Shown piece by piece: positions 24,351-35,628 of a DNA stretch of 64,000 bases. Below the pieces are notes generated by a model that did not search any database, was not told where the DNA came from, and was given only the letters and a program-made list of their open reading frames with translations. Each line of letters opens with the position of its first letter. The first letter of the stretch is position 1. Made by a program: the position numbers and the translations under genes. Source of the DNA: Cymbidium sinense (taxonomy: Eukaryota; Streptophyta; Magnoliopsida; Asparagales; Orchidaceae). The stretch covers positions 10,705,179 through 10,769,178 of the forward strand of contig CM038228.1 in NCBI GenBank assembly GCA_021442155.1, read 5' to 3'.

Positions 24351-25096
24351 TGTTCGTAAGAAAACTGTTAGAGTGAAAGTTTACTTAGCCTTGTTATAAA
24401 ATCCACACACACATATTTAAAGAGTGAACAAGAAAACTCCAAAAATTTTACGGAAAAATCTCAAAAAGAGGAAAAATAGGGCTAGCCCGAAAATCTTCCA
24501 CTATGTATCCGTTTGAGTACAAAATTTTCGATAATGGGATTACAATTGTATATGAGAAGGGAACAACAACTATGTAGTCAGCGTGGGTAATGTTGCTGGT
24601 AGCAGATGATGGTGAACAACATGAGACCGACAATGGTCATCATGATGGAGACGAGTGAGATTGATGGTGAGGATCGTGTTGGCTTGTCACAGTTGACAGC
24701 TTGGAGGATCTTCAAGCTTTAGAGCTCTCCTCTCTCTGCTTGGGGTCCTCATATGAGGAAGATGAGCTTTATAGATTGGAGGAGTGACCTCAGTAATACA
24801 TGCAAAATCAACCACTCCACTTCATTGGATGGCTCAAAATGATTCTTTTGATCATTTGATGTATTTTAAGTATTTGAATGCTCAAATGAAGTCAGAATTG
24901 TAAGAACTTGGGCTTGTTAGATCCCGCTCTTTGAGACCCTCGATTTGACTATAAACACTCTATGTTTGAGGGTTATTTAGGGATTTAACTGATATCCCAA
25001 AGTTTCAATGACATTTTAAGTGCTTGACCACCGGTTTCAACTTGGATTAGTTTACTTTCAACACCAAGATTCGTGCTAGTAGTAAGTGTCATATCA
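24351..25096 (-). repeat. Tat 3' LTR
   Basis: Begins TGATATGACACTTACT next to the polypurine tract and ends CGAACA at 24351. Its last 120 bases align with 33685-33805 (shared TAAACTTTCACTCTA and TTTTATAACAAGGCTAA). A TATA-like TATAAAG on the minus strand lies at 24773-24768. Confidence 0.8.
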
Positions 25097-25112
25097 GTTG
25101 CCCCCTATTTTT
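25097..25112 (-). other. Tat polypurine tract
   Basis: Minus strand reads AAATAGGGGGCAAC directly before the LTR start. Confidence 0.8.
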
Positions 25113-25261
25113 GGATGACATTATCTCAATCATCCAAAAATATATATGTCATATACTTGAAAATAGCAAATTCTTCAATGAAATTTATGGGTCTATTAAC
25201 CATACATTTTGAGAGAACATATCTTCATGGGAGCACAAGGTTATGATCACTAAGCAGTGTG

Positions 25262-25490
25262 GAATGTGTAATATACGCGCAGCGTAGATTTCGGTTACGA
25301 ACCCATCTCGGGATCTTACGGTGCGCGGGCTCACGCATGGAGCCATGACGCCGGTCACCACGTATGTCGCGTCGGCCAGGCCGCAGTCGGAGTGGTCGGC
25401 GAGCTGGCTAGCCACACAGGCGGTTAGCGCTGCCACGCTATGCGGTTGGCATCCGCCGTGGCGTCGATCGCGAAGGCCACCAGGAGAAAT
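25262..25490 (+). promoter_or_regulatory. GC-rich island upstream of antisense gene
   Basis: About 230 bases rich in CG dinucleotides (for example GGTGCGCGGGCTCACGCATG, then repeated CGTCGGCCAGG-like words) in an otherwise AT-rich region. It lies immediately upstream of a TATA box that points into the antisense gene. A regulatory role is inference. Confidence 0.45.
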
Positions 25491-25535
25491 GACAATTTTT
25501 GACAATTTTTGATGATTTTGCCCCTATAGGGAGTC

Positions 25536-25543
25536 TATAAAAA
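25536..25543 (+). promoter_or_regulatory. TATA box of antisense gene
   Basis: TCTATAAAAACCCCC on the plus strand, in the right place for transcription starting near 25570 into the tandem-repeat leader and the spliced gene that follows. Confidence 0.55.
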
Positions 25544-25639
25544 CCCCCATAGGGCCAAGGGAGAAGGCACACTTCTCCACTGCTCTAATATTTCTCTTCT
25601 TCTTGGGTGAGGGTCATTCTGAGGATCATGAGTTCATCT

Positions 25640-25880
25640 GGCGAGGCTCCGCTTTTCCCTCGAAAGAGGCGATCGCCTTGTCGAGACCGGGTTTGAGGCG
25701 ATCAAGGCCCGCAGTTCATACGACGAGGCTCCGGTTTTCCCACGAAAGAGGCGTTACGCCTTGTCGACCAACCGGGTTTGAGGCGATCAAGGCCCATAGT
25801 TCATATCAGGCATTTTCCCTCAAAGAGGCCTTAACTACCCCTTGTCTGACCAGAGTTTGGAGGTAATCAAGGCTCGTAGT
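25640..25880 (+). repeat. 80-bp tandem repeat in the antisense leader, 3 units
   Basis: Units share GGCTCCGSTTTTCCC, CGAAAGAGGC (25661, 25743; TCAAAGAGGC at 25821), CCTTGTCGA and GGCGATCAAGGCCC. Spacing is 82 and 78 bases. The third unit is the most diverged. Confidence 0.85.
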
Positions 25881-25923
25881 TCCTACTTCTTCTTGTAGGA
25901 AATTGGATTTCTTGAAACTTCAA

Positions 25924-27861
25924 TGGATGGTTCAGCAGTTGATAACCGCCAAGGTGGTGGAGAAGCGTTAGAACCATTTCAATGATTTAAAGTTTGGCGT
26001 AATTGAGCATCATTAGAGGAGAGTATCTTCTCTCTCTTTTCTCATATGTATGTGTATCTTTTTAATTAGATCGCAGGAGAAAAATTTTATCCCAAGCTAT
26101 CCATGAGCGAGAGAGTCAAAAAAAGATACGCCCAAGTATTGGGATAAGTAAGCTGCTTCACAAAATTTCCAAATTTTTTGTCATTTCTTCCTCTTTATTT
26201 ATCATGTATTTTCACAGGGTGATGGCTAGAAGAAAACCCATAACGTGACGGCTATAGATGATATATCATCCACTATCACATCAGATAGTTTAATGGTGTT
26301 CCACAAAAAATTTCACTTCCTAATGAGTTGGTGGTCATTGTTGCTAAAAGTCCGATCGAGCTGCTCACCTCCACCGTGATACTTTATTTCGAGATGATTC
26401 TTCATGCGGATTCCCTTTGGCTCGAGTTGATTGAGATCTTCAAAATATGTGGTGTAGCTTTGTCACAATTTTCTGATTTTAGTGGTTCATCGCTGGTTTG
26501 ACTATCTTCTAGAGAGCATGGTGTTACTTTGAACATCAAATACTTATGTTGAATGTGTAGATTCACATGTGATACTGTGGATGTGTTTATCGACTATAAA
26601 GAATTGGATAGAATTTTGACGGGATCCCTCAAAAAATTGGTCTATTGGATTCTTTTTTGTGAAAAAATGAGTGGGCCTTCCGAGAGATGGGGAAGATTGA
26701 ATGACCTTCATCCATTGTTGATTGAAGAGAATGAGATCTTGGCAACTCTTAATGTTCGATGTAGAAAGCTTACGATGAGTTACGCCACATTAGCAAATAT
26801 ATAGTTGAAGATAGAATGTTCAAGGTTGGCCTTTCCATCAGTGGAGATCTCATTCTTTTCCACTAAAGAGGTCAAGTAAAGGTGATGAAAGGTCTCCTCA
26901 TATTCATAGGGTTCTTTCAAGAAGCCCATCACAAATCGGTGGTGGCAATGTTTCTTCCCTAAAGAAAAGAAGACATGTCAAGCTACATCGATATCTTGAA
27001 GAAGATGTTCCCCCCCTCGAGAGTTTAGCTATTTCAACTCATGATGGGGGAGTTCATTTCTCTAAGCCGCACATTTTTGAAAAGGTGTTAAATCACATAT
27101 GCACTAGGCATCAACGAGCAAATGAATTGGTACGTTGTCTTCCCTTCTTTCTTCTTATCTTCTTTTCCTCCTTTTTTTGTGTAATATTTGTGATGGTCTT
27201 TTTTTTTATAGGTAACTCAAACATTAGGGCTGATGGCTCATTTGGGTGTCTCTTTAGATGAGTGGAATACTAAATTTGTGAAGGTAAAATATCTGTAAGG
27301 TGAGTATGATAGAAAGATGAGTGTTAAGGCCAAAGAAGTGATGACTTTGGAGGATCAGCTAACCGGGTGCATAACTGAGCTAGTGACCATGTGGACTTGT
27401 CTTTCTCTCCGGTCGGAGGTGGAGCACTCATGATGAGCTGATTGAGGTGAGGATAGAGACTCGAAAGAGAAAAGACTCAAGGCACTTACGGGAGAAGAGA
27501 GCTCGAACTGGAGAAGAGCATTACAGATCGTTTTGAGAAGGAGCATATAATGTCGGAAGCAAATGAAATCTCCTTGAAGGTGGTGGAAGACTTTAAGAAC
27601 TCCTTGCTTATCATGCAAGACCATGTCCAGAAGCTCGTAATCATATTCTTGATGTTGAAGTGAAGGATTTGGAGCACCAATGTTTAGAGAAGGGCTTCAT
27701 CCGAGGGTTCCTAAAAGGAATCGCTTAGTGCATAAGACGAGCTAGTATTGAGGATCTATCTCCCCCAAGTATCAAAAGACTCTTCGATTCGTGAGATGAA
27801 GGAGTTGAGAGTGAGTCCAAGGGAGCATCTCCTTGTGGTGAGGAGGACGTTGATATCACCA
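25924..27861 (+). pseudogene. antisense spliced gene of Tat element (gypsy-type transposon protein-like)
   Basis: Plus-strand coding-like region opposite to the host retrotransposon. It begins at ATG 25924 (MDGSAVDNRQGGGEALEPF) and shows two plausible short introns: 26148-26217 (GTAAGC to CACAG) and 27130-27211 (GTACG to TATAG with a T-rich tract). Protein pieces in order: VVIVAKSPIELL and EMILHAD, then IEIFKICGVALSQF, which matches the conserved N-terminal region of plant 'putative gypsy-type transposon' (Transposase_28-like) proteins; GPSERWGRLNDLHPL (about 26671-26715); TQTLGLMAHLGVSL and a coiled-coil-like MTLEDQLTGCITEL (27215-27390); and an acidic tail with LSPPSIKRLFDS and EGVESESKGASPCGEEDVD ending at 27861. 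Stops and shifts interrupt it, so it is not functional now. The cellular role of this protein class is unknown. Family assignment rests on remembered patterns. Confidence 0.6.
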
Positions 27862-28019
27862 ACTGATATGATGTAGCGTCACTTGAGGATGCATTTTTTT
27901 TATCTATGTATTGTTATTAGTATGTATCAAAATCTTGATTCTTTCGTATATCATCATGTTAATGCTATCAATGAATTTTTTTTAGATGATACACTCTTAT
28001 TTTGTGTTTACCTATCCAG

Positions 28020-28370
28020 GGTAATTGGTGAGGATATTATTCGATGACGCTAACCTGTACGGATAAGGTTGAATTGAATCTACTGAGAATTTTTGACCAA
28101 TCCGAGGTTGTTTATCAAAGTGTTACTTGATGATGTTAACCTGTATGGAAGAGGTCACGGGATGTCCACCAAGGACCTTTTGACCTATCCTAGGTATCAG
28201 CCAAAGTGTTACTTGATGACGTTAACCTGTATGGAAGAGGTCAGGATGTCCACCAAGGACCTTTTGACCTATCCTAGGTATCAGCCAAAGTGTTACTTGA
28301 CTTCTTACTTGTATGGAAGAGGTCCGATCAAGTCCCCTTGGGATTGATTATGCCCCGATTGAGATACAAT
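28020..28370 (+). repeat. 85-bp tandem repeat, 3-4 units
   Basis: Units share CAAAGTGTTACTTGATGA (starts 28116, 28202, 28286), TTAACCTGTATGGAAGAGGT and ACCTATCCTAGGTATCAGCC. A diverged first unit begins near 28030. Such arrays downstream of integrase are common in Tat-type elements. Confidence 0.88.
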
Positions 28371-28604
28371 GTGAGTTGTATATTTCTCAAGTGGGAGGAT
28401 TAAATGAAGAAGAAACAAGCTTGTAAGAAAAAGCTATAAATTCATTACTTTGATAAGTTCGTGATACAATCATAAGATGATTTTAACATGATATGAGTTT
28501 CAAGAAGAAATGATGACAACACAATAAGTCTTTATCCCACTAAGTGGGTCTACATGAAGAGGAAATGACAAACGAGATAAAATAAAAGTTATAATTAGTA
28601 AGAA

Positions 28605-29500
28605 TTATCGATAATATTTTGGAGATTCTCGTTCCAAGTTCAAGGTAAAGTTTTTCCTCCGGATCCTTGAGCTTGAATGTTCGGCTTTACCATATATAAC
28701 CACATATGGGCCATCCCAAAGATGAGAGTTTATTGCTTGAGGCCTTTTGCAGCTTGAGACTTCAGACCAAGTCACGATAGATATGGGATGAGGTTTTACT
28801 CTTCTGTAAAGTGATGAGCTACCCTTTGGTGATAGGAAGCCCAAGTATGCCACGAAGGGAGTAGGTCCAGTGTCGAGTTTTTCTTCATTACCGCCATGAT
28901 TGAATAATTGAACTCTTGGACTTGGAACCTGATATCTAGGTATAATAGCTTGCGAAACACAAGTTATATGGTGTCTCACCAGTCGGTGCGATATATAGTG
29001 CGGTAAGCCAAAGAACATTAGAAAGCTCATCAACCCATTGCCCCCAACCTTCTCAAGATGTGTTTTTAGTCCTTTGAGTATAGTCCTATTGGTAGCCCTG
29101 CTAGTTTGAGGATGTGCTGCCTGTATAGAATGTGATCTAAAAGGATGTAAAGACTTTTCCAAGAATTTCAGTGATGATCTTTGAAGACCAATACATACTA
29201 TATTTTTCCAAACAAATTGTTTAGCATTTGCCTTCATGATTTTAGTGAGAGGTTCAACTTCCACCCATTTAGTGAAGTAGTCGACGGCTAAAATGATAAA
29301 CTTTCGTTGCCCTGATGCTATCAGAAAAGGCCCCATGATATCAATCCCCACTGAGCAAAAGGCCATGGGCTTTGAATGGATGATAGCGACATGTGAGGGA
29401 GGTTAGAGTGCAACCCATAACTTGCACATTTTTTGTGAACTCCAAGGCATCTTGTTTCATCATAGGCCAATAGAACCCTTGCCTTATAATTTTAAGGGCT
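28605..29500 (-). pseudogene. Tat integrase, broken
   Basis: Catalytic core starts with FCSVGIDIMGPFLIASGQ and contains ILAVDYFTKWVEVEPL, giving the first Asp residues of the DDE triad (GIDIMGP and AVDYFTKW region). Downstream HPQTS and the LEKVGGNG region mark the end of the core, and LWDGPYVV marks the C-terminal domain. The N-terminal zinc finger is only hinted at by CKLWVAL and CRWPMMKQDALE fragments around 29400-29470. Frame breaks occur, and an expected G(S/T)-rich FxxSFC region is scrambled at 29130-29200. Confidence 0.85.
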
Positions 29501-29899
29501 AGCGCCCTTCCTCCTAGGTGTTCTCCACATATCCCCGAGTGAACCTCTCTTAATGTGTAATCGGCCTCTAAAGGTGAGAGGCATTTGAGGTACGATCCAG
29601 AGAAAGCTCATTTGTATAGTTCACCTCCGATAATAATAAAGTTTGAAGCTTGTCTTCAGAGATTTGCATAAGTTGGGTCTTTAAGAAGGGTTCGTTCTTG
29701 TAGAAAAGACAGGATGGGGTCCATCCACGAATGTTCCTTTATCTCATTAATTTCTTGAATTACCCTTGACCCTTGGATACTAGAAAATATATTCTTCTTC
29801 AACATGCCTTCTCTTAAATAGATCCCTAGTAGATGTAGCAAGCTTAGCGAGAGTGTCAACCAGTATTCTTCTCAAAGATGTGAATGATTTGATGTATCT

Positions 29900-30600
29900 T
29901 GAAATGGGAAAGAAGAGACTTTACCAAGTGGAGGTATTATGCCAGCTGAGGATTATGAGTATTAAATTTTCCCTCAACTTGGGAGGCGACAAGCTGAGAG
30001 TTAGTGTGGATCACTAAGTCTTGAGCTTCAAAGTCAATGGCGAAGTCTCAACCCTATGATGAGAGCCTCATATTCAACCATATTATTAGTTGAAAATTTT
30101 AAAGTCCATACTCTACATATTGGGGAAATAAGTAAGATTCCGCACGACAGATTTCTCAAGCTCCATCAACATAGAGGTCTATTGAGGAGATGAAAGGCAT
30201 GTAGCAGATAGCTCCTCTAGAGTTGGGGCAGTGCATTCCACTATAAAGTCTGCAAGTACTTGAGACTTTATAGTAGGCCGCGATAGAAAATTTATATCAA
30301 ACTCTCCCAATTCTACATACCATTTGATTAACCTCTCAGATGCTTCTGGTTTCTGTAGGATGGCCCTTAATGGTAAATGAGTGTAAACGATAGTGTAAGC
30401 TTGGAAGTATGGACAATTTTCACGAGAAAACTAAAGCCGAGCCACCTTATCTGCAAGTGGATAGATTTTCTATGTCGGGAGAATTTTGACATAGTAAATT
30501 GGTTGTGTCCCATTTTTCTCGACTAAAACGAGCTTATCGCATGGAAGAGACTGTGAGATATAAGTATAACATCTCTCCTTGAATAGGCTTGGATAGTAGG
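29900..30600 (-). pseudogene. Tat RNase H and connection domain, broken
   Basis: The minus strand reads AIDFEAQDLVIHTNSQLVAS then QVEGKFNTHNPQLAxYL, the RNase H segment typical of Tat elements (a D in the HTDSQL-type motif reads N here). Farther upstream are KWYVELGEFDINF and MVEYEALI-like pieces around 30050-30310. Stops are frequent. Confidence 0.7.
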
Positions 30601-31480
30601 GGTGGAGATGCTAAATACTCCCTTAGTTGCTCAAAAGCATACTGACATTCATCAGTTCACTGGAAATTATTATTTTTAGCTCCCTTTAATAATTTAAAGA
30701 ATGGAAAGTATTTATCTCGAGAATGGGCTAAGAAGCATGATAATGCAGCAATTCATCCATTCAAATGTTGAACTTCCTTGATATTCTTTGGAGGAGTCAT
30801 ATCTTTGAGAGCTTTGATTTTCTCGGGGTTTGCCTCTATCTCACGGTGGGTTACCATAAATCCAAGAAATTTTCGACGTAACCCCAAAAGCACACTTGGT
30901 TAAGATGTTATAATTTCAAAGAAGGTTAAAGCATATTTCTAAGTCAAAATATTGTGATTCTTCCAAACTTTTACTAACATGTCATCCACATATACCTCCA
31001 TTGTGCCTAATAGATCTTTAAAACCTTATTCATAGGCGTTGATAGTAGCACCGATTTTTAACCCAAATGACATAACTTGGTAACAATATAAACCTTTATA
31101 TATTTAAAATGTTGTAGCTTCTTCATCTTATGGGTCCATTTTTATTTGATTGTAACCAGAGTAAGCATCTAAAAACTTAGCATTTGATGTCCAGACATAG
31201 CATCAACCAATTGATCAATTTGATGAAGAGAAAAACTATCTTTCGGGCAAGCTTTGTTGAGGTTAGTGTAATCAATGCACATTTTCCATGTTCCATTTGT
31301 TTTCTTAACCATGATAATATTTGCTAGCCATGTAGGGTAATGTACCTCTCGTATGAATCCTGGTTTTAGAAGCTTGTTAACTTCTTGCTCAATAGCTGAG
31401 GGTGATCGTAAAACTTCGCTTCTGGATGATCGGTTTGAATGTCGATCAATCTTGAGGGAGTGCATGATCACATTGGGGTC
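30600..31480 (-). pseudogene. Tat reverse transcriptase, broken
   Basis: Clear start of the RT domain: EVNKLLKPGFIREVHYPTWL, NIIMVKKTNGTWKMCIDYTN, LNKACPKDSFSLHQIDQLVD, and GHQMLSF (31169-31471). The FIREVHYPxWLAN and NKACPKDSFxL wording is diagnostic of Tat. Palm motifs continue with breaks to about 30650, including a degenerate [20 protein letters not shown] segment near 30790-30860 that precedes the RNase H. Confidence 0.88.
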
Positions 31481-32299
31481 GACCCCTGCATATCCGTCGA
31501 CTCAAGCAAGATGTCTTGATTTGCAAGAAGTCTATGTATTTTTCCCTTTGTTCCCTAGAGAAGATCCAACTTATTGTTTTGTAATGGTTGGTCATCCGAT
31601 AATGCAACAGAGCAAGTCTTTGATAGGGAAGCTTTGGGTACCTTCATCTCAAAAATTAAAATCTTTGATGCTGAAGGTCACAAAAAGGTGTGGTTGAGCT
31701 TGTCTGAGGTAGCATGATTGCACTATTTATTGATTTCCACAGACCACCCCAACTCTAACGAAGGTTGGAAATTTCATCTTGAGATGAGATGAGTATCAAC
31801 AAAAAATTGAGAGGGGCCTTCCAAAGATAGCATTATATGCTGATTCTGACTTGACCACCATGAATTGGATTAAATGAGTCACTTGTCGAGGAAATTCACC
31901 AAGGACAACATGAAGGTTGATTGTTATCAAACCCATATAATGGCCCTGCAGCGGGTTGGAGCTTTTCCCTAACCAGGCCTACGCTAAGAAATGTGGAGTA
32001 AAATAAGACATCAATAGAACTCCCATTGTCAATCAAAATTCTCTTAACATTATAGCATGGGTCACCGATCCCTGTGCTGATGACAAGTGGATCTTGATGA
32101 GGAACATGGACTCCTTCTAAGTTCGAGTCATTAAAAGTGATGGAATGATCAATACAAGACTTCTTTAACTCTGGCTCTTCAGAGGTGGTAATGAGAACTT
32201 GATTAGATAGTATTGGTCCTCCTGCGATTGTTTCAATTTCCCTAATTATTTGATGATTATTTTGTTTTTTTGGATGATTGTCCCCTCCCCTTTGGAGGT
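31481..32299 (-). pseudogene. Tat protease region and gag-pol linker, degenerate
   Basis: Minus strand shows pieces of an aspartic protease: PLVISTGIGDPCYNVKRILI followed by DNGSSIDVLF-type sequence near 32010-32060, then FLGEFPRQVTHLIQFMVV and YNAIFGRPLSI-like text at about 31810-31900. These match the protease of Tat polyproteins, with the DxGSS active-site context partly kept. Confidence 0.6.
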
Positions 32300-33484
32300 A
32301 TGTTTGTTTGATTCGATTGATTCTTCACAAATCGATGTAGATATCCTTGTTGAATGAGCCTCTCAATTTCTTCTTTGAGTTGTTTGCATGCCTCAGTAGT
32401 ATGTCCACGACTTCGATGGAAGTGACAATATTGCTCATGATTTTTGAATTTGGTTTTGGATGACCACTTGATGTTTCTTCATCTGAATAGCCATCGAGGT
32501 TGACACGAGATGTGTTCTGTATATTCCTTTTCTAGTCGTGGTTCATGTTGTTGATATGGGGACATGGAGGGAGATCATGCCTTGTTTCTTTTGATGGGAC
32601 ACCGATTCCCTGCTCTTACGTTTTCCTGTAGATTGTTCAAATTATTTGCGATGGGAATTAATAGCCTCATCGGCAAAGATTTGTGCTTCCACACGATGAA
32701 CTAAGTTAACATACGGACCGTGTCTCGATGGACGAGTAAAAGCTCTGACGAGTCCTCCAAGGAAAACTCCTCTTAATAGTTCGTGTCTACCTGTATTGGC
32801 GAGCTTCTAAGGAGAACCTCTGGAAGTATTCCTTAAGTGATTCACCCTCATTCTGAAGAATGCCGAAGATATGGGAGGAATCTTTAATGATCCTCCTATT
32901 TGCAATGAACTATTCCACAAAAATCTTGGCGAGTTTGTCAAAGGTATGGATGGATCCCCTTGGAAGGGAGTAGAACCAAGTGCGAGCTTGCCCTTGAGGG
33001 TAACGGGAAAGACCTGACAAAGCAGTATGTCAGGAGCTCATTGGATATGCATGATAGTCCTGTAATGGTCGATGTGTTCATGTGGGTCAGTCGCCCCATC
33101 ATAGGAATCAATGCTCAAGCTTGAAAATGGAATAGGATGTTGAAGAATACCAAAGGTGAGGATTCCTCATAACCGTGGGTGAGGAAGATGATTTATGTCT
33201 TGAAGGTGAAATTGCCTTGCATTAAGCATTATAATTCGCACGATAATAAGATGATTGGGGTCAATCGAGAATGTCAAGCTACCAACAATAATTGGTGGAA
33301 AAATCGGTTGAGCGTATGATGGATGAGTAGAACTAGCGTTAAGGAAATCAACATCATCCTCTGGGAGGAACTTGTCAAGAAGATTAACATTTTGACCTCC
33401 CATAACGATCGATCTTGGGGAGATGTCTGTAGTGGTCGTTGTGTTCCTCGAAAAGTCGATCATCTCATTTTGAGACTCTTCCAT
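32300..33484 (-). pseudogene. Tat gag, broken
   Basis: Gag landmarks on the minus strand: SYDGATDPHEHIDHYRTIMH (about 33040-33110), the VFPVTLKGKLALGSTP segment (about 32930-33010), and EQYCHFHRSRGHTTEACKQL followed by EEIERLIQQGYLHRF (32320-32440), the CxxHxxxGHxTExCxxL signature of Tat gag. The N-terminal portion is open at 33167-33484 (MEESQNEMIDFSRN). Several stops lie between. Confidence 0.85.
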
Positions 33485-33666
33485 TCGGACATGATCTTCT
33501 AAAGAGATTCTTCATTCACGTGGTCATGCCTATCGAGTGAGTGAAGCTTGGCATCCTTGGTTCAAGGATTGGAGAGTGACGGAGTTGAGGGAGGCTCCGT
33601 TACAAAGTGTTGCCTATTGGCCATAACAAGGGTGTTCATAGAAATTGTGATTGAAGAGTTCTCTTC

Positions 33667-33684
33667 CCACAGACAACGCCAAAC
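33667..33684 (-). other. Tat primer-binding region
   Basis: Minus strand reads GTTTGGCGTTGTCTGTGG directly after the LTR end ACAACA, close to the TTTGGCGCCGTCTGTGGGA start of many Tat elements. Confidence 0.7.
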
Positions 33685-33805
33685 TGTTGTATGCTAGAAA
33701 ACTAGTTGTGGTAGAGTGAAAGTTTACGCCTTAGCCTTGTTATAAAATCACACATATTTAAAGAGTTAACATGAAAACTGAAATTTTGGAAAAACCTCAA
33801 AATTT
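33685..33805 (-). repeat. Tat 5' LTR, 3' end fragment only
   Basis: About 120 bases align with the last part of the LTR at 24351-24470, then similarity stops. At least 600 bases of LTR are missing. Confidence 0.7.
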
Positions 33806-34045
33806 ATTTTCTTTATTATTTTTGAATGAACCTTTCCTAGAAATGAAGGAGGAAGGTATTTAATAATTTTATTAAATATTTTCACCTATTGAACCAACAT
33901 GGGGTTTTAAGATCTACACGAGTGAGGTCTTAAAACCAAATGATGTTGGCTAGCTTAGATTAAGAATGAAATAAACTAAGTACCAATAGAAAAGAAGGAT
34001 AGTCTTAGAAATGAAATACAAATCCACTATCATACCAAAGATCAA
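33806..34045. other. unassigned junction DNA
   Basis: Sequence between the truncated Tat LTR and the truncated Tekay LTR. It matches neither. It contains an inverted pair TTTTAAGATCTACACG / CGAGTGAGGTCTTAAAA (33904-33940), a possible small hairpin. Confidence 0.4.
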
Positions 34046-34805
34046 TATTATTCCAAAAGATGCTTCAAAAATTGAAATTTCAAACAACTAATCAATCACC
34101 TAGTAATTTACAATGATTCATTATCATTTATTAAAACTTACATGAGCATTGTCACATGCTTCCTATGCAACCCCTTCTTATTTGTGCTTTAACTACTTAA
34201 AGAAAATAATAATATAATTAACTTTATCAATCTTTAAAATAATATAATAAAGTTTTTTATTCTTAATTAATTTAAACTCAATAATTAATCCAATTAAATT
34301 GCTACCATATATATATATATATTAAAAATCCATAAATTCAATGTTTTCCAATATTTTATCATTCCACATTTCTTAGCTAACATAACAAATTTATTAATAC
34401 TTATTTAATTCCAAAACCAATTTATTTCAAATTAATTTCTTTATATACAAAATAATAAATATCATTTAAATTTACCAAATAATAACTATCTATATAAAAA
34501 AAGAAATAAACCTTATTACCTTCCATTTCTCAATACTTGCTTAGAGACCGCTTCAAAATGGCTCTCCATGGGTGAGAGCTCATGTCATTTAAATGACAAA
34601 TAAGTACCAATGCATCAGAATCCTGAATTCCTCATCTTTGATCTCGCTCTCACATGAAATCAAGAGCTATGATAAATGCATCTATATCCTAAGCCATGAT
34701 CGTTATAGCTAAATATTTATGGCTAATTACTAGTTTAATTAAATTATAAATATAATTAACAAATTAATTATTATTAATAGATATTAGATAAATACATGCC
34801 TTACA
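34046..34805 (-). repeat. Del/Tekay-type Gypsy 3' LTR, truncated
   Basis: Begins on the minus strand with TGTAAGGCATGTATTTA (34805) after a polypurine tract and aligns with 47794-48675 except for shorter (AT)n tracts. The remaining LTR is cut off near 34046. Confidence 0.8.
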
Positions 34806-35600
34806 ATTCTCCCATCCTTATAAAAATTTCATCCTCAAAATTTCTTGATCAACAAGTAAAATATGAAATTGTTGGTTCATTTCATCTCCTTAAGTGGCTT
34901 TTGGCCAATTTTTCCATTTCATGAAAGGAATCACCTATTTCTCAATTTCTTAACTTCAAATTCCACAATTTTTTTAGCTCTACTACATAAGTTTGATTCT
35001 TTTGAATTTCAATTCTTTATGTGATATTGCTATTTGCATCTCGTAACCACTTTCTAAGCATTTAAACATGAAAAGTATTTTATATCAAACATATTTGGTG
35101 GCAAAGCTACAACCTTTCCAACTTGTTTAATAATTTAAATTCCCAATGTACCTATGATATTTTTCCATTTGAAAATTTGGATATACCTTTCATATGACTT
35201 AAATACAAAATCTACTTCAAATTCTATTCTTATGCTTTATCATAATATTTTGTATTTCATCTTAAATTGTAGTTTTGATAATTCTAATCTTTTCACTCAC
35301 TGATTAATCATGTCCCATTAATTATCTTTTCTACAAGCCAAGGAGTCTTATATTTTCTACCATACAAAGTTTCATAAGGAGCCATTTGGATACTGATTGA
35401 TATGTTATTATAGGCAAATATCAAAGGTAAATGATTTAACTATTAAAATCCAAATGCACAACTTAAAATCTTCTAATACTAATTGTTATCATTGCTCATC
35501 TTTTGTGGATGAAATGTATCAAATGAATTTAGTACTGGGTGAAATTATTATATACATCTCCTCCTTCATCTATCTCCCTTTTCTTTTGGGAAAAGAGGAA
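34806..35600 (-). pseudogene. Tekay integrase C-terminus and 3' internal region
   Basis: Minus strand contains integrase landmarks in order: TKF and FHPQ (about 35490-35530), TLEDF-like VLEDFKLC (about 35460), YLPI region and SIQMAPYETLYG split over two frames (35350-35400), then a degraded tail with a KIxIIKTT-type segment, and finally polypurine tract TAAGGATGGGAGAAT (34820-34806). It is the continuation of the integrase interrupted at about 42870, displaced by the 7-kb repeat inserted between. Similarity to the Gypsy integrase fades at about 35555. Confidence 0.75.
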
Positions 35601-35628
35601 TGAAAATAGAGATATATAAAATACGCCT

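Larger units (their letters stand above)
24351..33805 (-). mobile_element. Ty3/Gypsy Tat-lineage retrotransposon, decayed, 5' LTR truncated
   Basis: Minus-strand element with, in its own order, a 5' LTR fragment (33805-33685), primer site (33684-33667), gag (33484-32300), protease region, reverse transcriptase (31471-30600), RNase H (30600-29900), integrase (29500-28605), 85-bp tandem repeats, an antisense gene (25536-27861), polypurine tract and 3' LTR (25096-24351). Reverse transcriptase before integrase marks Gypsy; gag and RT motifs mark the Tat lineage. The antisense gene between integrase and the 3' LTR is also a Tat hallmark (known in Grande and Retand types). Stops and frame breaks are present throughout. 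Confidence 0.88.

Noticed and set aside
25185..25505. 106-codon minus-strand frame over the CG-rich island
   Set aside because: CG-rich DNA opens frames by avoiding stops. It lies between the polypurine tract and the antisense promoter, and no motif is seen.
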